This document shows positions 1 to 7,594 of a stretch of 64,000 nt of DNA, one piece after another. Origin of the DNA: Chloroflexota bacterium (GTDB lineage Bacteria > Chloroflexota > Anaerolineae > DUEN01); contig JAADGJ010000106.1 in assembly GCA_013152435.1 (NCBI GenBank), positions 75,598-139,597 on the forward strand. Direction: 5' to 3'. The notes beneath the pieces were generated by a model. That model had not been told where the DNA came from. It saw only the letters and a list, made by a program, of their open reading frames with translations, and made no database searches. The translations under genes and the position numbers were made by a program. Positions within the stretch are counted from its first letter, which is position 1; the number at the start of each line of letters is the position of its first letter.

Positions 1-350
1 CACGCGAGGCCATCCCCGCCCTCATCCAGCTCCTGCAGGACGAGAATGAAGACGTGCGCCGGGCCACCGCCGAGGCCCTGGGGAAGCTGAAGGCACGCGA
101 GGCCATCCCCACCCTCATCCAGCTCCTGCAGGACGAAGCGTGGCCCGTGCGCCAGGCCGCCGCCGAGGCCCTGGGGAAGCTAGAGGCACGCGAGGCCATC
201 CCCGCCCTCATCCAGCTCCTGCAGGACGAAGCAGGATTCGTGCGCCGGGCCACCGCCGAGGCCCTGGGGAAGCTGAAGGCACGCGAGGCCATCCCCACCC
301 TCATCCAGCTCCTGCAAGACGAGGATAGAGACGTGCGCTGGGCCGCCGCA
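1..350 (+). repeat. 93-bp tandem coding repeat (HEAT units)
   Basis: The word gaggccctggggaagct recurs at 72, 165 and 258, exactly 93 bp apart, and the intervening DNA is nearly identical between copies, including third codon positions. Each period encodes one 31-residue HEAT unit. Near identity at silent sites points to recent duplication or gene conversion. The tract continues leftwards out of the window. Confidence 0.9.
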
Positions 351-1349
351 CAGGCCCTGACTGCTCTGCCGCCGGAAATGGTTCTGTCAGCCCTGCGCCC
401 TCTGTGGGCCCATCCGGACCCATGGGTGCGCCGGGAAGTCATCCCGCTCTACGAGAGAGTGCGCCGAAATGCCGGATGGCCCCGAGAGGGTGAGGCATCT
501 GGCCCCTATCTGGCGCGAGGTGCGCTGCAGGCAATGGTTACGCTAGCGGATGAGACGCTGACGCGGATTCCCAGCTGGCTCCTGGCCATCCGCCGCAAGG
601 CGGAGGCGCTGCGAAGGCTGGGGCACGCGGAAGCGGCGTTGAAGGCTCTGGAGGGGGTGGAGAGCTTAGAAAGAGCGAGCGTGAGCGTAAGCGACGGGGA
701 GCGTGGAGCGTGGGGCGTGGAACGAGCGCTATGTCTGGCTGCACTTGGCCGAAGAGATGAGGCGCTGACGGTGGTCCGCCAGGTGGCGGCCGAGGCCGGC
801 AACGAGCCAGCTATCCTGGCCGACTGTGCAGACCTGTTGGAGAAGCTGGATGTCCTCGAGGAGGCCAAGGCGCTCTATACCCGGGTTATCGAACTCGAGG
901 ATTGGGCGAGCTATTACCGCAATCGGGCGGACTTTTACATTCGCCGGGGCCGCCATGCCGAGGCGAAGGCGGACCTGGCCCGCGCCGCCGAGAAGGAGCC
1001 GTGGCATCCGGATACCTACGGCCTGCAGGGGCAGCTCATGCTGGCTCAAGGGCAATTCGCTGAGGCTCACTCGGCTCTTGAGCAGGCTGCTCGTCGGGAC
1101 CCTCACGACGTTTCGTGGCAATACGGCATCGCCTTCGCCCACCTGGGGCTGGGACAGACGGAACAGGGCATGGCCGCACTGGAGGAGGCGCTGGACCGCA
1201 CGGAGTTGCACGAGGACGTGGAGGATGCGTTGCAACTGCTGGCATTATTGGAACGGGCGCAACCAGAGTTACCGGACATCGCGACGGCCCGAGAGCGCAT
1301 CCTGGCCCGTAAAGCGTTGCTGGATCAACTGGCGGCCCAGGGTGACTGA
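1..1349 (+). CDS. HEAT-repeat/TPR protein, 5' end outside the window
   Basis: The frame is already open at the left edge (first in-frame codon at 3), so only the C-terminal 448 residues are seen. The first ~115 residues are HEAT-like repeats of 31 residues, each with AREAIPxLIQLLQDE followed by VRxAxAEALGKL. From about 590 to 1300 come helical TPR-like units (for example AEAKADLARAAEKEPWHPD). HEAT and TPR solenoids are protein-protein scaffolds; phycobilin-lyase-like and PBS-lyase HEAT families share this repeat spacing. No catalytic motif is visible. The upstream part, which could hold an effector domain, lies outside the window, so the function is unknown. It ends at TGA 1347-1349. Confidence 0.85.
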   Translation, partial: REAIPALIQLLQDENEDVRRATAEALGKLKAREAIPTLIQLLQDEAWPVRQAAAEALGKLEAREAIPALIQLLQDEAGFVRRATAEALGKLKAREAIPTLIQLLQDEDRDVRWAAAQALTALPPEMVLSALRPLWAHPDPWVRREVIPLYERVRRNAGWPREGEASGPYLARGALQAMVTLADETLTRIPSWLLAIRRKAEALRRLGHAEAALKALEGVESLERASVSVSDGERGAWGVERALCLAALGRRDEALTVVRQVAAEAGNEPAILADCADLLEKLDVLEEAKALYTRVIELEDWASYYRNRADFYIRRGRHAEAKADLARAAEKEPWHPDTYGLQGQLMLAQGQFAEAHSALEQAARRDPHDVSWQYGIAFAHLGLGQTEQGMAALEEALDRTELHEDVEDALQLLALLERAQPELPDIATARERILARKALLDQLAAQGD

Positions 1350-1486
1350 CGCGAGGCTGCGAACAACTCGACGAAAAGGATCGGGAAGATATCCATGCCG
1401 CGTTAGTGTACGCGGTGGAGGTAGCCGGTCGACGACAACATGACGTCGCCACCCGCTGGAACAAGCTCTTCCCGGCAAAACCATAG
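1346..1486 (+). pseudogene. Relic of a small DUF433-like protein (C-terminal part)
   Basis: Overlapping and just after the end of the HEAT/TPR gene, the frame ending at TAG 1484-1486 reads ...LDEKDREDIHAALVYAVE... and finishes WNKLFPAKP. The pattern EDIxAALxYAxE is what the C-terminal half of DUF433 antitoxin-like proteins looks like. There is no start codon, no ribosome binding site and an in-frame stop at 1343-1345, so it can only be a remnant. A chance out-of-frame translation is the alternative; the assignment rests on one short motif. Confidence 0.35.
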
Positions 1487-1756
1487 CGGCAGCATGGGAG
1501 CTGCCGCTGCTGTAGTCAAAGGACACGTATCGCCCAAGTTAGCAGGCTGAGCTCCCATGCTCAGCCTAGCGGCAGCATGGGAGCCGCCGCTGCAGTCGAA
1601 GGTCACGTATACCCAAGCCAACAGGCTGGGCTCTCACGCTTAGCCTAGCAGCGGCATGGGAGCTGCCGCCGCTGTAGTCAAAGGACACGTATCGCCCAAG
1701 TTAGCAGGCTGAGCTCCCATGCTCAGCCTAGCAGCGGCAGGGGAGCTGCCGCCCTA
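1485..1756. repeat. 83-bp tandem repeat, three units plus a partial fourth, each with two hairpins
   Basis: Units begin at 1485, 1568, 1647 and (partial) 1730. In unit 1, hairpin A has stem GCGGCAGC/GCTGCCGC (1486-1493/1500-1507) with loop ATGGGA. Hairpin B has stem AGGCTGAGC/GCTCAGCCT (1544-1552/1559-1567) with loop TCCCAT. The loops are exact complements, and the 12 nt at 1491-1502 are the reverse complement of 1550-1561, so a long-range helix competes with the two local hairpins. Unit 2 is diverged; unit 3 keeps hairpin B exactly (1706-1729). No credible coding frame was found here. Confidence 0.85.
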
Positions 1757-1767
1757 GGATCGAGGAT

Positions 1768-2196
1768 ATGCACAGCATGTTCGATGACGTCAATCTGTTC
1801 TACGAGCTGGCGGGGGAGCTGTTCCGCCGCCTCATCGCCCGGCCGGGCGTGATCGAGCAGGTCCGGCAGGCCGGGCAGGTGTTCCGCTTCGTCAGCCGCA
1901 AGCCGGCCACCCAGATCACCGTGGACGTGCGGGACACGGAACCCCGCCTGATCCTGGGCCCCTCCGACCTGCCCGCGGATATCACGGTCACGGCTGACGC
2001 CCGGACGCTTCATCGCGTCTGGCTGGGCGAGGAACGGCTGCGGGACGTCCTGTTCTCCGGCCGGGTGAGCGTGGAAGGCCCCTTCCTCAAGGCGCTGGCA
2101 CTGGTGGACCTGTTCCGCCAGGCCGAGGCGCTGTATCCGGAGATCCTGCGCGAGCGCGGGTTGCTAGGCGAGACGACGGACGACGAAAGACAATAG
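1768..2196 (+). CDS. SCP2 sterol-transfer-like domain protein
   Basis: A 142-residue soluble protein made of a single domain. The C-terminal half has the hallmarks of the SCP2/sterol-carrier fold: a stretch of beta strands (TQITVDVRDTEPRLILG, ADITVTADARTLHRVWLGE), then FSGRVSVEGPFLKALALVD, matching the usual G-x-hhhxGD-hhxhhxhxxL ending of the family. Such domains bind lipids or other hydrophobic ligands in a tunnel, and bacterial stand-alone copies are mostly uncharacterised. GAGG at 1762-1765 sits too close to ATG 1768 and 11 nt from ATG 1777 (MFDDVN), so the second ATG may be the true start. It lies alone, directly after the hairpin repeats. Confidence 0.65.
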   Translation: MHSMFDDVNLFYELAGELFRRLIARPGVIEQVRQAGQVFRFVSRKPATQITVDVRDTEPRLILGPSDLPADITVTADARTLHRVWLGEERLRDVLFSGRVSVEGPFLKALALVDLFRQAEALYPEILRERGLLGETTDDERQ

Positions 2197-2217
2197 ACGA
2201 ATGACAAAGGTCTTCGT

Positions 2218-3429
2218 CTATCGTCCATCGTCGATACTGCGAACGTACTCCCCAAACGCCTCCCCTAACGGGGTGATGGCTCGCGTCTTCGGGTCGAACA
2301 GGTTGGACGTGGGGTAAACGGTGTCCGCCAGCGAGTACCAGCACCACCGCTGCACCAGCCGGTAGTCATCCCCCGGGTAGCCCAGCTCCTCATCCCGGGC
2401 GCTCAGGAAGAAATCGAAGGTCCCCCACATGAAGTCCCGCACGGCCTCGGGCGGGAACCCGTACTCCGGCGGCATCAGGATGCCGTATTCCGATACGATC
2501 AGCGGTTTGTCCTGCTGACCGCGCATCCACATCCAGTAGCGAAAGCCCCAAATCTGACGCTGGAAGATCTCCAGATCGTCGTGATCCTCGATCTCATACA
2601 ATTCCCCCTGCGTGTCATCGAACCCGGGCGGGATGCCCACGCCCCATGAGTCCGCCTCCTCGCGCAGGATGAAGCCGTGGACGTTCCATACATCCACCGG
2701 CATGGGCTCGCCATACATCTCCTCGTAGGCCGCCAGCACCCGATCGAGATAGCGTAGCCGCAACGCGGTGGGCTGCGACACCCCGGCGATGGCGATACGC
2801 GCCGTCGGGTCGCGCCCCTTGATGAGCGTATACAGCGTATGGTAGTGACGGGCGTAGGCCTCCGGCGTGGTGTTATCCTGCCAGCGCACGTCCGGCTCGT
2901 TCCCCAACAGCCACAAGGCCCCAGGCATGGCGTCCACCGCGGCCAGGATCGTCTCCGGATCGGGCCGGAAGCCGTCCTCCTGCACGCGCACCATCGGCGC
3001 GTACTCGATCCCGGATACCTCCGACGGCGGGCTGTTCACCTGCCAATCCAGATACCACCCGGGCAACAGCAGGCTCAAATCATAGCGGGCGACATCCCCC
3101 AACGCCGCCCCCACGCCAAAACGCCATCGCTCCGGCAGGGCCTCGTCCAGGGGCATGGGCGTCAGCCGGACGGGACGGGTAGGCGCGGGCGTGAGGGATC
3201 GGGCCGCGAGCGGCGTAGGCACCAGCGGCTCGGGCGTGGGCGTCGGCCGCGGCGTAGCCACCGGATACGGCGTGGGAGGATAGCACCCGGCCAAAAGCAA
3301 GAGCGCCATCAGTAAGGTCATTAGTAGGGGCGACGCATGCGTCGCCCGATGTTGCGCCTTCCACCTATTCTGCAACGGCTCTAACATCAAAGCGGTAGGG
3401 GCGCGTGGCCTCCTATGTGGTATCGACAT
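2218..3429 (-). CDS. Secreted lipoprotein with a glycoside-hydrolase-like barrel
   Basis: The N-terminus carries a hydrophobic segment and lipobox LLLLAGC, then a Thr-Pro-rich linker, so it is exported and lipid-anchored. The body resembles TIM-barrel glycosidases (GH5/GH39-like): LWLLGNEPDVRWQDN gives the N-E pair typical of the acid/base glutamate on strand 4, and KPLIVSEYGIL places a second glutamate where the nucleophile lies on strand 7. The substrate is unknown. The start is uncertain. ATG 3429 has GGTGAGG 8 nt upstream and lies 2 nt beyond the mutM stop, but gives a long n-region; ATG 3387 or 3321 would give a shorter signal peptide. Confidence 0.7.
   Translation of the reverse strand: MSIPHRRPRAPTALMLEPLQNRWKAQHRATHASPLLMTLLMALLLLAGCYPPTPYPVATPRPTPTPEPLVPTPLAARSLTPAPTRPVRLTPMPLDEALPERWRFGVGAALGDVARYDLSLLLPGWYLDWQVNSPPSEVSGIEYAPMVRVQEDGFRPDPETILAAVDAMPGALWLLGNEPDVRWQDNTTPEAYARHYHTLYTLIKGRDPTARIAIAGVSQPTALRLRYLDRVLAAYEEMYGEPMPVDVWNVHGFILREEADSWGVGIPPGFDDTQGELYEIEDHDDLEIFQRQIWGFRYWMWMRGQQDKPLIVSEYGILMPPEYGFPPEAVRDFMWGTFDFFLSARDEELGYPGDDYRLVQRWCWYSLADTVYPTSNLFDPKTRAITPLGEAFGEYVRSIDDGR
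3328..3347. repeat. 20-bp perfect palindrome (REP-like)
   Basis: GGGCGACGCATGCGTCGCCC reads the same on both strands and is preceded by TAGG. It lies in the region encoding the leader of the lipoprotein, between alternative start codons. It looks like a dispersed extragenic palindrome that either entered the signal-peptide region or marks the true 5' leader, which would favour the ATG at 3321. Confidence 0.6.
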
Positions 3430-3431
3430 GT

Positions 3432-4253
3432 TCATTGCCTCACCAAAGTGCCGGGCTGGCATCGCCGGCAAAAGGATGTGATACGGTTGCGCGCCGTGAT
3501 CTGGGAGATAGGCGTACCACAGCGAGGACACGGAGCGCCCCCCTTGTTGTGCACCGCCAGGAACTCCCGCGGCTTCAGATGGATCTCATCGCCGATCTGA
3601 GCACGCACCTGCTCGATGGCCTTTGCGAGCGTGTCACGCATGGCATGATAGAGCCGGGCGAGCTCCTCGTCGCTCAGCTCCGGGCGGCGGCGGAAGGGGT
3701 ACAACCGGGCGTGCCAGCAGATCTCGTCCGCGTAGGCGTTGCCGATGCCCGCCACGAAGCGATGATTGACCAGGATGCCCTTGATCTCGCCCCGGTGTCG
3801 ACGCAGTCGCTCGCGAAAGACATCCGGCGTCAGGGCCGGGTCCAGCGCGTCGGGCCCCATCTCGTCCCAGGTGGGAACGGCATGCAGATCATCGGTCAGA
3901 TAGACCTTGCCCATGTCCCGGCGATCGGCATAGCGCAGCTCCCGCCCGTCGTCCAGGCGCAGGATCCACGCCGTCCGGGGCAGCCGCCTGTCGCTCGGCG
4001 CGGCCAGTTGCAGCCGTCCGGCCAGCATGGGATTGACGGCCAGGTGACGCCCGACTCCCAGGTCCAACACGATGAACTTCCCCCGCCGCCACACGCCCGA
4101 GATAATCCGCTCGCGCAATCCCTCGACGAAGCCCACCCGCGTCAGGTCCCGCACCACCGTGGGGCGCAGGACCTCCACTCCCATGATACGCCTCCGCGTG
4201 ATCTCCCGCCCCAGGACCTCGCGCACGACCTCCAGCTCGGGTAGCTCCGGCAT
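3432..4253 (-). CDS. mutM: Formamidopyrimidine-DNA glycosylase (Fpg/MutM)
   Basis: Base-excision repair enzyme that removes 8-oxoguanine and formamidopyrimidines and cuts the abasic site by beta/delta elimination. All landmarks are present in 273 residues: N-terminal PELPE (Pro2 is the Schiff-base nucleophile, Glu3 catalytic), the conserved Lys in RRGKFIVLDL, the helix-two-turn-helix GIGNAYADEI, and a C-terminal zinc finger with CPRCG and CRRC. The length is typical. It starts 6 nt after the exonuclease gene stop and its stop is 2 nt from the lipoprotein start, so the three probably form one operon. Confidence 0.97.
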   Translation of the reverse strand: MPELPELEVVREVLGREITRRRIMGVEVLRPTVVRDLTRVGFVEGLRERIISGVWRRGKFIVLDLGVGRHLAVNPMLAGRLQLAAPSDRRLPRTAWILRLDDGRELRYADRRDMGKVYLTDDLHAVPTWDEMGPDALDPALTPDVFRERLRRHRGEIKGILVNHRFVAGIGNAYADEICWHARLYPFRRRPELSDEELARLYHAMRDTLAKAIEQVRAQIGDEIHLKPREFLAVHNKGGAPCPRCGTPISQITARNRITSFCRRCQPGTLVRQ

Positions 4254-4259
4254 GAGCCG

Positions 4260-5516
4260 CTACCCCCTCTCCAGCTTGCGACGCAGCCGGCCAATGCGAT
4301 GGTCCAATTCGCCCAGGGTGGCGTCGCGACGATAGCCGGGCGGCCATCCCTCGACGATCCGGCGCGCCCACTGGCTCCACATCAGCGCCGTCTCCAGGTC
4401 CCGCTCGTGCCACTCATAATGCTTGGCCAGCTCCACGAAGGGGGTCACATCGTCCCCAGGCGCGCGGTTGATCCACTCCTGCCACAGCTCGGCCGCCTCC
4501 CGGCGCCGCCCCTGACGCTTGAGCAGGGTACCCAGCCGAGCAAGGGCATAGTCGCGCACGTCATCGGGCAGAGGATCAGCCAGCGCCCGCCGATACGCCC
4601 GCTCGGCCTGGGGCCAGTCACCCGCCCGCTCCAGGGCCCACCCCAATGCTGTGTAATCGATGGGATGCAGCGCGTCATCCTCCTCGGGCACGCTACAGGC
4701 CCGACACAGGATCGTCGCCAACGCCACCATGGAGAGCACATCCTCCCGGTTGTGGTAGAACACGCGGGCCATGGGAGTGACTTCGCCCTCCCACAGGTAC
4801 CGCTGATAGAGCGTGGGGATGAGCCAGCCTGGCACATCGTCCACCGAGCGGGAGAACCGCAGGACCTCGCGCTCGAGGTTCGTGAGCGTGCACGAGTTCA
4901 AGCGGCGACGCCACACCCGGCGGGCGGCGGTCAGCAGATCGAAATGGGGAACGCCGATCAGCGACATCTCCAGCCGGGCCAGGCGGAAGCGCGTGGTCAG
5001 TAGCGGCAGGTCAAAACTCCGACCGTTGAAGGTGACCATCGCGGCGGCATCGGCCATCGCGTCCAGCACCTGATCCAGGAGGGCCCGTTCCTCATCGGGC
5101 CGGCGCATGAAGAACTGGCGTACCACGAAATGATCGCCCTCAAAGCGGCCGACGCCCACCATGAAGACCAGGGTGCCGGTCCCACCGGACAGCCCCGTGG
5201 TCTCCGTATCGATGAAAGCCGCGGAGCGGAAGTCGAACGCATCCAAATCGGGGTACGGGTTGAGCCGGGTCACGGCCGCGCCGGGGAGGTGAAGCAGATC
5301 GCCCAGGCGCACATGGCCGCGCCGCTCCTCCAGGGGATAGCGCCGCTCGACGGTCAGACAAGAGCCGTGGGGGGTGGCCACGATCCGCCCGCCGACCAAC
5401 CGCTCCAGAGGTGCCCCCTCAGCCGAGATCGAGACAGGCGGAATCGCCAGGGCACGCGGCCGGCGCGCCTGGTGGGGACGCAAGACCCGGTTGAGCCGCT
5501 CACGATCCAGTTTCAT
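4260..5516 (-). CDS. YprB-type RNase H-fold 3'-5' exonuclease with TPR tail
   Basis: 418 residues. The central domain has DEDDh exonuclease signatures: Exo I in FIDTETTGLSGGTG, Exo II in VTFNGRSFDLPLL, and Exo III in YHNREDVLSM (His and Asp five apart). This matches the YprB/COG3359 family of ribonuclease H-like proteins. The C-terminal ~120 residues are helical TPR-like units (LGWALERAGDWPQAERAYRRAL). The natural substrate of the family is not established. Sitting directly upstream of mutM suggests DNA maintenance, though this is only context. The TPR tail probably docks a partner. Confidence 0.85.
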   Translation of the reverse strand: MKLDRERLNRVLRPHQARRPRALAIPPVSISAEGAPLERLVGGRIVATPHGSCLTVERRYPLEERRGHVRLGDLLHLPGAAVTRLNPYPDLDAFDFRSAAFIDTETTGLSGGTGTLVFMVGVGRFEGDHFVVRQFFMRRPDEERALLDQVLDAMADAAAMVTFNGRSFDLPLLTTRFRLARLEMSLIGVPHFDLLTAARRVWRRRLNSCTLTNLEREVLRFSRSVDDVPGWLIPTLYQRYLWEGEVTPMARVFYHNREDVLSMVALATILCRACSVPEEDDALHPIDYTALGWALERAGDWPQAERAYRRALADPLPDDVRDYALARLGTLLKRQGRRREAAELWQEWINRAPGDDVTPFVELAKHYEWHERDLETALMWSQWARRIVEGWPPGYRRDATLGELDHRIGRLRRKLERG

Positions 5517-5656
5517 CGTCCCAAGAGCACCCCTCTCACGCGGCGTTCACCTCGCGCGCCATGAAGGACCGCCAAGCCACGGGGAGCGCCGCGGGAAAGT
5601 TCACATCCAAAATATCCGCGCCCCCGGCGTCTTCGCGGTGCCCTCCCGGCATACCC

Positions 5657-7180
5657 CTAGGCGATCCAGATGGGCGACCCCCACGCCCACTGATCGTTCT
5701 TCTGGCGAACGCGCACGTAGTAGCAGTCGTACCCCTCCGTCCTCTCCGCCGTATCCTGGAGCGAGATGCGCCATTCATACTCCTCGGGCAAAGGGCATCG
5801 GTGGAAGCGATACGCGGGGGTGAGGAACCCGCCCAGGTAACCCGCCCGGCTGCCGACGAGCAGGTCGCGAAGCGCGTAGGCAATCGTCCTCCCGTTGATC
5901 TCCGCGATGACCTCGCCGTCGGCCGGCATCTCGACCTCCAGCGCCATCCCCTGATTGGCGTTGGTGGAGCTGGTGGGATTGCCACGAGTTCGAGTCCTGA
6001 ACCGGAGAGCCCGGTCACCCTCTCGCCACCACGAGCTGTAGTGATGCTCGCCCTCGGTCTGCCCTCGGGGGGCTACGATATGCCCGCCGCGAAATCGTGG
6101 CTCGATCGAGAGGATCCTACCCCGATCGATTCCCAGATACACCTCCCAGGGATGCTCGACCCTCTCCCCCCAGCCGAGCTCCAGGAAGATCCTGGTTCTG
6201 ACGATCTCGCCCGGCTCCGGCACCACCCGATCCGTCGCATCCACCCGATGGATGACGCGATTATTCCGCACCAGCTCCACATAGTCGATCGGAGCGCCGC
6301 CCCTGACGAACAGCTCGATATACCGCTCCGGCGCGCGCTCCGTGAGGACGGACCCCATGGGATGGCCGTTGATTGCGAACTGGAGCTCGATCCGGTCCCC
6401 AGTCAGGGCATAGGTCCGGCGCGACTGGAAGGCCTCCCATATTCCATCGCGGGTGAGCGAATCCGCCCAAACGGCAGTCCGCCCGCCCCCGTAGCTGCCG
6501 GGATGGGCGCCATGGTGATCGGTGTTGCCCACAAACCCGAAGATATGGCCCAGCGCCAACCCGCGCTGAGCCGTGCTGTCATGATCGCGTGGGCCCATGG
6601 TGTGAAGCGGCGGATACGGGGCGTCATCGCTCTCGCTGCAGCCGTGCAGCGAGACGATCTCGACGATGGGGGTAAAGTCCGGGGTGAAATCCGCCCAGTT
6701 GATGCCGCGATACCCGGCCGGATAACTGATGTGGTGGGGCATGGCGATGGCATCGACGCCCCTGCGTTTCCACTCGGCCAGGGCCCGCTTCAACTCGACC
6801 AGGGTCGCCGCGGGGATGATGTCCCCCTCGCTGCCCTTGTAGACGATGGTGTAATCCCCCGAGCGCATGCAATGCCACTCGTAGCTGAGGAACGTGACGA
6901 ACTCGCCGTCCCGGTTGTTCGCCTCCGTGACCTCCCTCGTGTGCTCCCAATTCTCGCGGAGTTTGGCGAACCCTTTCTCGTGATAAGCGACCAGGTATTC
7001 CAACCGCTCCTCGCCGCGCGGCATGTCGGGCCAATGCCCATGCCCGGTGACGGAGCAGAAATCGAGCTGCAGCCGGGCGTTGGCGAACGCATCCTCGATG
7101 GTCCCATGCCCATAGGAGATTCCACAGTGATTATGGATATCGCCGTAGTAAACCTGAAGGCCCTCATATCCACGAAGCAT
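5657..7180 (-). CDS. DUF3604-like protein with PHP-type metal site
   Basis: 507 residues without signal peptide. The N-terminus YYGDIHNHCG gives the DxHxH metal-binding motif found at the start of PHP/amidohydrolase-like barrels. Further candidate ligands are in TGHGHWPD, PHHISYPAG and NTDHHGAHPG, which together resemble the DUF3604 family. A beta-rich C-terminal region follows (about residue 290 on). Members are presumed metal-dependent hydrolases; no substrate can be named from this sequence. AAGGGGGTAGGTGAT precedes ATG 7180. It stands alone, with ~140 bp downstream and a repeat-filled gap upstream. Confidence 0.75.
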   Translation of the reverse strand: MLRGYEGLQVYYGDIHNHCGISYGHGTIEDAFANARLQLDFCSVTGHGHWPDMPRGEERLEYLVAYHEKGFAKLRENWEHTREVTEANNRDGEFVTFLSYEWHCMRSGDYTIVYKGSEGDIIPAATLVELKRALAEWKRRGVDAIAMPHHISYPAGYRGINWADFTPDFTPIVEIVSLHGCSESDDAPYPPLHTMGPRDHDSTAQRGLALGHIFGFVGNTDHHGAHPGSYGGGRTAVWADSLTRDGIWEAFQSRRTYALTGDRIELQFAINGHPMGSVLTERAPERYIELFVRGGAPIDYVELVRNNRVIHRVDATDRVVPEPGEIVRTRIFLELGWGERVEHPWEVYLGIDRGRILSIEPRFRGGHIVAPRGQTEGEHHYSSWWREGDRALRFRTRTRGNPTSSTNANQGMALEVEMPADGEVIAEINGRTIAYALRDLLVGSRAGYLGGFLTPAYRFHRCPLPEEYEWRISLQDTAERTEGYDCYYVRVRQKNDQWAWGSPIWIA

Positions 7181-7357
7181 GAATCACCTACCCCCTTGCG
7201 AGTGCGCTTCAGCATGGGTTCTCGGCTTCAGAAGGCACAAGACGTCCGTGCAGACATGCGAATTCTACAGAGCCTTGCTCGACGATCAGACATCCAACCC
7301 TAGGAGATCCACATTCGGAGGACCCTCATCCCCCCGTCCCCCTTCTCCCAAATCTAG

Positions 7358-7594
7358 GAGCGTGTCTGAAAATTCACCGGCACGATGTTCTGAGGGATCT
7401 CCCTCAACGACCAGTTCCACAGGGGGGGGTGTGGAGGGGGCCTCCCCTCCACGAAAATCCCACTTTTCCGGCCTGTACCTGCCTCTCTCGGCCCTTTCCG
7501 AAGGCCCCAGGCCGAGGCCAGGCAGGTCGAGGGCAAAAGAAGGGCTTTTTCCGGAGGGGCTCCCCCTAGCATAAGCAACATCTCAGACACACTC
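7358..7594 (+). mobile_element. MITE-like element, type A, copy 1
   Basis: A 237-bp non-coding element with imperfect terminal inverted repeats: left GAGCGTGTCTGA (7358-7369), right TCAGACACACTC. It is flanked by CTAG on the left and TTAG on the right, consistent with a YTAR-type 4-bp target as used by IS5-like transposases. It contains a hairpin (GTGGAGG.../...CCTCCAC around 7429-7451) and closely matches 26808-27011. There is no ORF of note. The right flank TTA supplies the stop codon of the neighbouring M20 peptidase. The rest of the gap (7181-7320) shows nothing further; 7322-7349 resembles half of the palindrome at 53093. Confidence 0.75.

Noticed and set aside
1485-1756. CRISPR-like array
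   Set aside because: Units are contiguous, 83 bp long and lack unique spacers; they contain internal hairpins instead.
5985-6000. GTTCGAGTCC, similar to a tRNA T-arm
   Set aside because: It lies inside the DUF3604 gene; no acceptor, D or anticodon stem can be drawn around it.
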